Assembly (NCBI GenBank): GCA_041481485.1
Contig: JBGPBY010000249.1
Coordinates: forward strand, 1-10,421
Reading direction: 5' to 3'
From: JBGPBY01 sp041481485
GTDB lineage: Bacteria > Acidobacteriota > Terriglobia > 20CM-2-55-15
DNA length: 10,421 nt
The notes under the pieces are model-generated. The model was given only the letters and a program-made list of their open reading frames with translations. It made no database searches and was not told where the DNA came from. A program made the position numbers and the translations under genes. Of this stretch, positions 6,701 to 10,421 are shown piece by piece (the stretch's first letter is position 1; each line of letters opens with the position of its first letter).

Positions 6701-9700
6701 AGTTCCAGGCGTATTTGATCTCCGAAGCCCGATACCGATGCCGCAGCTGGCGTGGCGATTGGGCGTGTAGAGGTAATCCGTTTCAGCATTTCCTGTGTCA
6801 GTTTGAAATCCTTTTCATAACTCGCACTGAGGACATCGATATTGCCGCTGACCATAAGACTTGGAGAAGTCCCGCTGATCTTTACCTGAGTTGAAAATTC
6901 ACTTTGAAGTCCTTCGGGGTAATCGAGCCGGCCGCGTTCCACTTTGAGATCGAATTCGGCATTGCTCAGACCGGAATGAGAGAAATTCGTTCCTCCGGTC
7001 GCTTCAAATGTCCCATCGTTCATGACGCCGCTCGCTTGAGAAATATCGATACGATTGCCACTGAGCTTCGACTCCACGTGGACCCTCTCGAGATGGAGGT
7101 TCGGTGTCTCTAATGCGATCTCTCCGTCCGAGACGTTCACAAAGCCATCGAAGCTGGGATTCTGGGGAGTGCCGCGAACCGCAATCTGTGACCGGATTCG
7201 GCCGGACGGGTGCAGATCTGGTATGAGCGGTTCAATGATCGCCAGGTCGGTGTCCGCATCGACATCAACGTTAAGGGCGTGCGTGCCTAGATTCGCATAA
7301 CCGGAAAGGCTGGCCTGTGTTTCGGGGCCTTCGACATTGAAATGCCGAATTGTGACGATCCGGTGATCGAGATCCACTTCGATGGGTTCCTTTTGATTTA
7401 CAGCAATATCGCGGGCAGTCAAGTCAAGCTCGGTAAAGCGCATGCTTCCGGTGATCTCATCGAGCGAGGGTCTCGGGAACTCGATCTTCCCTTCAATGCT
7501 GGCAATTCCGGAGATGGGCCGGCCGGTCATGAAATTTTCGGGCCGAATGTTCGCAATCTGGAACTGAACCTGCCCGGCGCCCTGCCACGATCCATGCCCG
7601 GTAATCGTTGCGGTTGCTCCCGCGTAGCTGGCGTGCACATCGCGAATTGAGAATTCGTGCCCGGTAAAGTCCACGGCCGCAGAAACGTTTGCATCCTCGC
7701 TCATTTTTCCGGCGCGCACCGTTGCACGGTTTGTTGTTAGAGTACCTTCGATAGACGGATTGTCCAGCGCTCCGCTGAGAGTGGCGTGCGCCTGCGCGGT
7801 TCCGCCAAGCCTCAGGCCTTCAACCGGAATCGGAATCTTCGAGAGATCCGCCCCGAGATCCAGTTGAGTTCCGGTTTCCATTGGGCCGTTTGCGGAAATC
7901 TCCACACCTTTGCCTTTTAGCTCAAACTTTTCGAATTCGACTTGTTTGGCTTGAAATGGCCGGGCCTCGCCGGAAATCTTGAGGCGTCCGTCGGTAACAA
8001 CGTCGTATTTGTCGTAATGGATACGGCTTTGAGACGACGTGATCTGGGCGCTGAACACGTACGGCGGTTTTATGGTCACTTTGCCGTCCACGGTGGCGTT
8101 GTACTTCTCGGATTTCGCAAGGACAGTTGCGTCCTTCAGGTTTGTCATTCCTTCAACGTGGACGGTTCCATGATCGTAGTTTCGATAGACGGCATTTCGA
8201 ATCTCTCCGTCAAAAATGACATTGGGGGACCGGTAGTTTCCATCGGCCTTAGCTTTCATGAAAACGGTGCCCGACAAGTCTGTCAGTTCGTCGACGAGGA
8301 GATTGGAAACCTCCGCTGTGGCGTGGAACTGCTCCGTTGCCAGATTCAGAGCGCCTTCGGCGTTAAGGCGACCATCCAATTGCCGAGCTTCGAACCGGCC
8401 GAGGACCACGGAGTCCTTTGTGAGCGTGCCATTCAACTCGACACTGTCAATGTGTGTCTTGCCGAAATCGAAGCCAGTTGAAATTCCGAAAAACGATCCG
8501 GAAGGTTCAGCGATTGTTCCATCGATATTGGCAGACAGATTGAGGCTGCCAGTGACATTCGGATCGAGGTCGCGAAAATCGATTCGTGCCTGCGGTATAA
8601 CGCCCTGGATCCGGCGGTCTGTGAGATTCAACTGCAGTTCCGCGTCGTCGATTGTAGATGCGTTTGACTTGGCGTGGATTTCCTTTACCCACAGGGTGTC
8701 GTCGCGTAAGTGCACTCCCGCCGAGAGCGCCACGGATGTGAAACCCTGAAAGTAAGGTTCGTTCCCGGATGAAAGCGGATGTACCAACCCGGCCAGAACT
8801 CCGTGAGCCTCACCGAGACCTGGAGAATTCTTCACGAATGCACCCGACAGTGTGACGTTTTCGGCGAGAACTCCACCAAACTGAAGACCTCCAGATGAGC
8901 AAGTGAACGTCGCGGCCGGCCGGAGCAGCGATCCCCCGATGTCCGCAGCCAATTCCACCGTGCCCTTTACTTCTGGCGCAAAGTCCTGCAAGGCGATGCG
9001 CGCCTGAGGAATTGTGCCTCGAATTCGTTTACTGTCGAGCTTCACCTGCAGTGTGGCGTTGGAGATAGTCGATTCCCCGGACTTTGCACGAATGCTCTTA
9101 AGGGCCAGAGTATTGCCTCGCAATATTCCCGACGCGGAAATATCGACGGACCCTATTGTGTGCCTGGAAACCTCTGACAACGGCTGGATGGTTCCGTGCA
9201 TGGTCCCGCGAAACTCCGTAACATTTCCAGCGAGTGCCTGTTCCAGTCCGGTATCGACGCGTGCACGGACGTCCAGATCCGAGGAGTGCGCTCGAATATC
9301 GATGACTGCCTCCCGATTGATGACCTGGAACGTTGTCTGGAAATCACCGAGTTGAGGGCCTTTCATACGAGCCTGACCGTCCGCGGAGATGGCGCTCAAA
9401 TTAGCGGTTGGCCACTTCGCTTTGAGGCTTCCATCCAGCCGCGCGGAGACACCCAGGGGATCGAGACTCAGGTTTGTCCAGGTAACGTTTGCCGAGGTTT
9501 CGGCGCCGGACATTTTTGCAGAGCCTGAAACTTCTCCGTATTTGTTTTGTGTGACTCGAAACTCCGGCAGTTCCCATATGCCATCGCGGTAGGAGACCCT
9601 GGCACTCACCTTGATGTTTTTCCACTGTTCTATCGTTATCGGATCTGTCGCGACATTGGTTTCCAAAGCGAAGCCTGGTGACCAGTGGACAACTCCTCGA

Positions 9701-10344
9701 ATGGAGCCGCTGCCGTTATGACCGGCGTATTGGAGTTTCCATTTTCCGAGTCCGAAGCGAACACCGTCCACGCCAAGTTCCAGGGGAATCGGAGAAATAT
9801 TGAACTCTGCTTTTGTGTCGTAGGAAGCCGGTGTGTCCAACCGGAGAATGCCGTGACCATTCGTTACTTCGATGGACACCGATGGAATATTCACAGCTGC
9901 TGCGGGAGCGGAGTACATGAGGGAGGCATTTCGGATGGCAAGGTGATCGATCCGAAGTCGCGAGGAAAAGGAGGGAAGGTGGAATTCTGATATTGAATCC
10001 TTGTTCTCTGATGGCTGAAGCGTCACCGCAACACCGGCTACTTCGAAGTCTGTGATTCTCAGATCTCCGTTCCGCAGAGCATCCCAGGGGAAGTCGGCAG
10101 CGATATGTTCGATGCGAATACTTTGGCCGTTTCGGTCGTAAGCGAATCCATCAACCGATATTTTCAGCCTGGTCCATTCCAAATGAAGCCGCTTCGCAGT
10201 AAACGGGAATCCTTGTTTATCCGCATAGTCTTCTGCGCGGCGTAACAACCATTGCTGAAATGGAGAAGACGTGACGAGAAACAGCGATATCGCGAGGAGT
10301 GCAACTCCAGTGACGGCGACGCATTTGCGACGGCTCAATCTCAT
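3751..10344 (-). CDS. TamB-Omp85 (BamA/TamA-type) fusion spanning inner to outer membrane
   Basis: One open frame of 2197 residues joins two envelope machines. The N-terminus has a basic head (R-L-S-R-R-K) and one membrane helix (about 8-26), then P-F-Q-Q-W-L-L-R-R, typical of TamB/AsmA-like anchors. Residues about 30-1088 are beta-rich AsmA/TamB-like repeats, including a duplicated 138-residue unit (399-674). The TamB_C/DUF490 domain is about 1089-1470. A linker rich in Pro, Thr and Ala (1471-1486) leads to five POTRA-like units, about 1487-1560, 1562-1635, 1640-1707, 1708-1794 and 1796-1868. The Omp85 barrel is 1869-2197, with A-G-G-S-T-T-V-R-A-F (loop 6 region), F-I-D-A-G (2137-2141) and a terminal Phe. 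TamA has three POTRAs and BamA five, so the C-terminal part is BamA-like in count. TamB proteins work with TamA or BamA in outer-membrane protein assembly and belong to a family implicated in phospholipid transport, so a one-chain conduit is inferred. An in-frame stop lies just upstream of the ATG, and no Shine-Dalgarno is visible. Confidence 0.92.
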   Translation of the reverse strand: MRLSRRKCVAVTGVALLAISLFLVTSSPFQQWLLRRAEDYADKQGFPFTAKRLHLEWTRLKISVDGFAYDRNGQSIRIEHIAADFPWDALRNGDLRITDFEVAGVAVTLQPSENKDSISEFHLPSFSSRLRIDHLAIRNASLMYSAPAAAVNIPSVSIEVTNGHGILRLDTPASYDTKAEFNISPIPLELGVDGVRFGLGKWKLQYAGHNGSGSIRGVVHWSPGFALETNVATDPITIEQWKNIKVSARVSYRDGIWELPEFRVTQNKYGEVSGSAKMSGAETSANVTWTNLSLDPLGVSARLDGSLKAKWPTANLSAISADGQARMKGPQLGDFQTTFQVINREAVIDIRAHSSDLDVRARVDTGLEQALAGNVTEFRGTMHGTIQPLSEVSRHTIGSVDISASGILRGNTLALKSIRAKSGESTISNATLQVKLDSKRIRGTIPQARIALQDFAPEVKGTVELAADIGGSLLRPAATFTCSSGGLQFGGVLAENVTLSGAFVKNSPGLGEAHGVLAGLVHPLSSGNEPYFQGFTSVALSAGVHLRDDTLWVKEIHAKSNASTIDDAELQLNLTDRRIQGVIPQARIDFRDLDPNVTGSLNLSANIDGTIAEPSGSFFGISTGFDFGKTHIDSVELNGTLTKDSVVLGRFEARQLDGRLNAEGALNLATEQFHATAEVSNLLVDELTDLSGTVFMKAKADGNYRSPNVIFDGEIRNAVYRNYDHGTVHVEGMTNLKDATVLAKSEKYNATVDGKVTIKPPYVFSAQITSSQSRIHYDKYDVVTDGRLKISGEARPFQAKQVEFEKFELKGKGVEISANGPMETGTQLDLGADLSKIPIPVEGLRLGGTAQAHATLSGALDNPSIEGTLTTNRATVRAGKMSEDANVSAAVDFTGHEFSIRDVHASYAGATATITGHGSWQGAGQVQFQIANIRPENFMTGRPISGIASIEGKIEFPRPSLDEITGSMRFTELDLTARDIAVNQKEPIEVDLDHRIVTIRHFNVEGPETQASLSGYANLGTHALNVDVDADTDLAIIEPLIPDLHPSGRIRSQIAVRGTPQNPSFDGFVNVSDGEIALETPNLHLERVHVESKLSGNRIDISQASGVMNDGTFEATGGTNFSHSGLSNAEFDLKVERGRLDYPEGLQSEFSTQVKISGTSPSLMVSGNIDVLSASYEKDFKLTQEMLKRITSTRPIATPAAASVSGFGDQIRLELEVGAPGTILVKNNVADLEATGTFRIRGTASNPIVLGRAAVLDGGELYFGPAASIESVQKARRSDRYTIERGSIDFNNPLRSEPDLDFEAKHELDVKDEHYLITLNVSGTPETLKAELTSDPYLEQSDIVAMLLTGRSYADLQGSYASYAGELALGYVTGQLSERWLSQAGSVVGLSSVSIEPVTIANQTDLAARLNIARDITKGFSLIYSQNLNGSMAQTWIVSYGTKNNLVIRGINDADANEVRAEIKQDLQLGGGITSKKPTPTPAATKLRNVTFSGTRISDKDLLNQVAKRGSPYSVYRANEDIRKLRRYLATQGYPRARIQAHQNVVNQRVDVRFEIVEGPRIQLEYDGASVPANLRTEVQQVFSLRSSDASALKECTKRLLSHFRSEGYLQAQISTENRSFSSEDRRYVFNIDSAHRFDAPVWVFNGAEPMDITDPAGVVMESPKAFKDRIELFYRGQGFLDTTSTVPKLVIDKGKAHFEVTVDRGMPYFVKATVFDGNHAIDDTRLREVITSGTSKQSQTSSARFTSEWLEAARQSVTSEYWRNGFNDVQVVPTVISDPASARATVRFAITEGEPQRIESIDISGASHTSTSYIQHQFQFKAGDPVDYTKVNLTRKKLYDTQVFRRVEIEMKPGQTGYKALVRLTENPPWQLHYGFSLNHQLQTGEDRIGLAAAFWHNNLFGRGITAGVSSNLDSLERNANIFASQQQSFGRNVATTVTLFLIRDLSDPEELSDYRGVTIQQRWRLANHYLFSYDYSYRHVRTTTTSNIGSPNTRRFRDSFLDNPTIPIARLNTTISRETRNDLLNATRGIFFSNSFEIAPPGIGSSLVFLRNYTQYYFLHPFKKRFVSASAVRFGLARSLDSKELDSILQFRAGGSTTVRAFKQDELTEFPGNYVLVLNQEVRYPLFWKFSGAAFIDAGQVTNRPENLWHLRFGPGAGIRISTPIVLVRTDFGINVKPRLGESRVRLSFGIGQVF
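5887..5937 (-). other. Fusion junction: linker between TamB_C and first POTRA
   Basis: Residues 1470-1486 read G-G-I-T-S-K-K-P-T-P-T-P-A-A-T-K after the end of the TamB_C domain (E-I-K-Q-D-L-Q-L-G-G). The next residues, L-R-N-V-T-F-S-G, are a normal POTRA first strand. The frame is continuous here, with no stop, and a low-complexity Pro/Thr hinge is what a genuine domain linker would look like. No internal ATG with a ribosome binding site was noticed at this point. Confidence 0.8.
8323..9150 (-). repeat. Tandem 138-residue duplication inside the TamB-like region
   Basis: Residues 399-536 and 537-674 of the fusion protein are two copies of one unit, in phase (I-P-Q-A-R-I begins at residues 445 and 583). 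In the best block (419-472 against 557-610) I count 27 identities over 54 positions, including A-K-S, S-T-I, R-I and I-P-Q-A-R-I. Codon choice differs widely between the copies, so the duplication is old. This fits growth of the beta-groove by repeat addition. Confidence 0.75.
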
Positions 10345-10364
10345 GTCGGAACGCGCCGTGAATT

Positions 10365-10393
10365 TCTATTCCGGATGCTGTAGGCGCAGTCAA
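10365..10393 (-). promoter_or_regulatory. Weak candidate promoter for the TamB-Omp85 fusion gene
   Basis: On the minus strand TTGACT (10393-10388; five of six consensus bases) is followed after 17 bp by AATAGA (10370-10365; three of six). Transcription would begin near 10358 and leave a leader of only about 14 nt. The short leader and missing Shine-Dalgarno agree with each other, but the -10 is poor. Confidence 0.3.
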
Positions 10394-10409
10394 TGGAGGG
10401 GGTAAAGGA

Positions 10410-10421
10410 ATGCTATTCCCC
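10410..10421 (+). CDS. Possible start of a divergent gene, cut by the window edge
   Basis: GGAGGGGG (10395-10402) precedes an ATG at 10410 by 7 nt, and four codons (M-L-F-P) remain before the window ends. An alternative ATG at 10393 (M-E-G-V-K-E) is also open to the edge but has no ribosome binding site. The call rests only on the start signal, so no product can be proposed. Confidence 0.22.

Overview
The window suggests a diderm (Gram-negative type) bacterium. It encodes a very large envelope protein with an outer-membrane beta-barrel, a secreted protein with a Sec signal peptide, and a cytoplasmic multi-PAS histidine kinase. The gene set and style would fit an Acidobacteriota-like organism, but that is a guess from protein character: no rRNA, tRNA or taxonomic marker is present. 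No mobile element, CRISPR array or RNA gene was found.

Layout. Positions 1-233 hold no gene I can support. A plus-strand gene (234-1121) encodes a secreted, cysteine-containing NTF2-like/DUF8021-type protein of unknown function, and it is clearly richer in G+C than the rest. It converges, across a 61-bp gap, on a minus-strand gene (3423-1183) for a soluble sensor histidine kinase with four PAS domains and a HisKA_3/HATPase_c core. Upstream of the kinase is a 327-bp intergenic region (3424-3750) with a good sigma70-type promoter, a perfect inverted repeat over its -35 box, a direct repeat in the leader, and hairpins behind the preceding gene.

The rest (10344-3751, minus strand) is one uninterrupted 2197-codon gene and the highlight of the window. 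Its N-terminal two thirds is a TamB/AsmA-like protein: inner-membrane anchor, long periplasmic beta-rich region, and a TamB_C/DUF490 domain. A short Pro/Thr/Ala linker then leads straight into an Omp85 protein of the BamA/TamA type, with five POTRA-like units and a C-terminal 16-strand-type barrel ending in Phe. The two halves of the translocation and assembly module, usually two proteins (TamB and TamA, or TamB with BamA), are here one predicted polypeptide reaching from inner to outer membrane.

How the genes relate. The fusion would act in outer-membrane protein or lipid delivery. The kinase lies downstream on the same strand, but 327 bp away with its own likely promoter, so it is probably a separate transcription unit. 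Its response regulator is not in the window, and nothing in the sequence ties it to the fusion beyond position. At the right edge a ribosome-binding-site-like sequence and ATG on the plus strand hint at a divergent gene cut off by the window.
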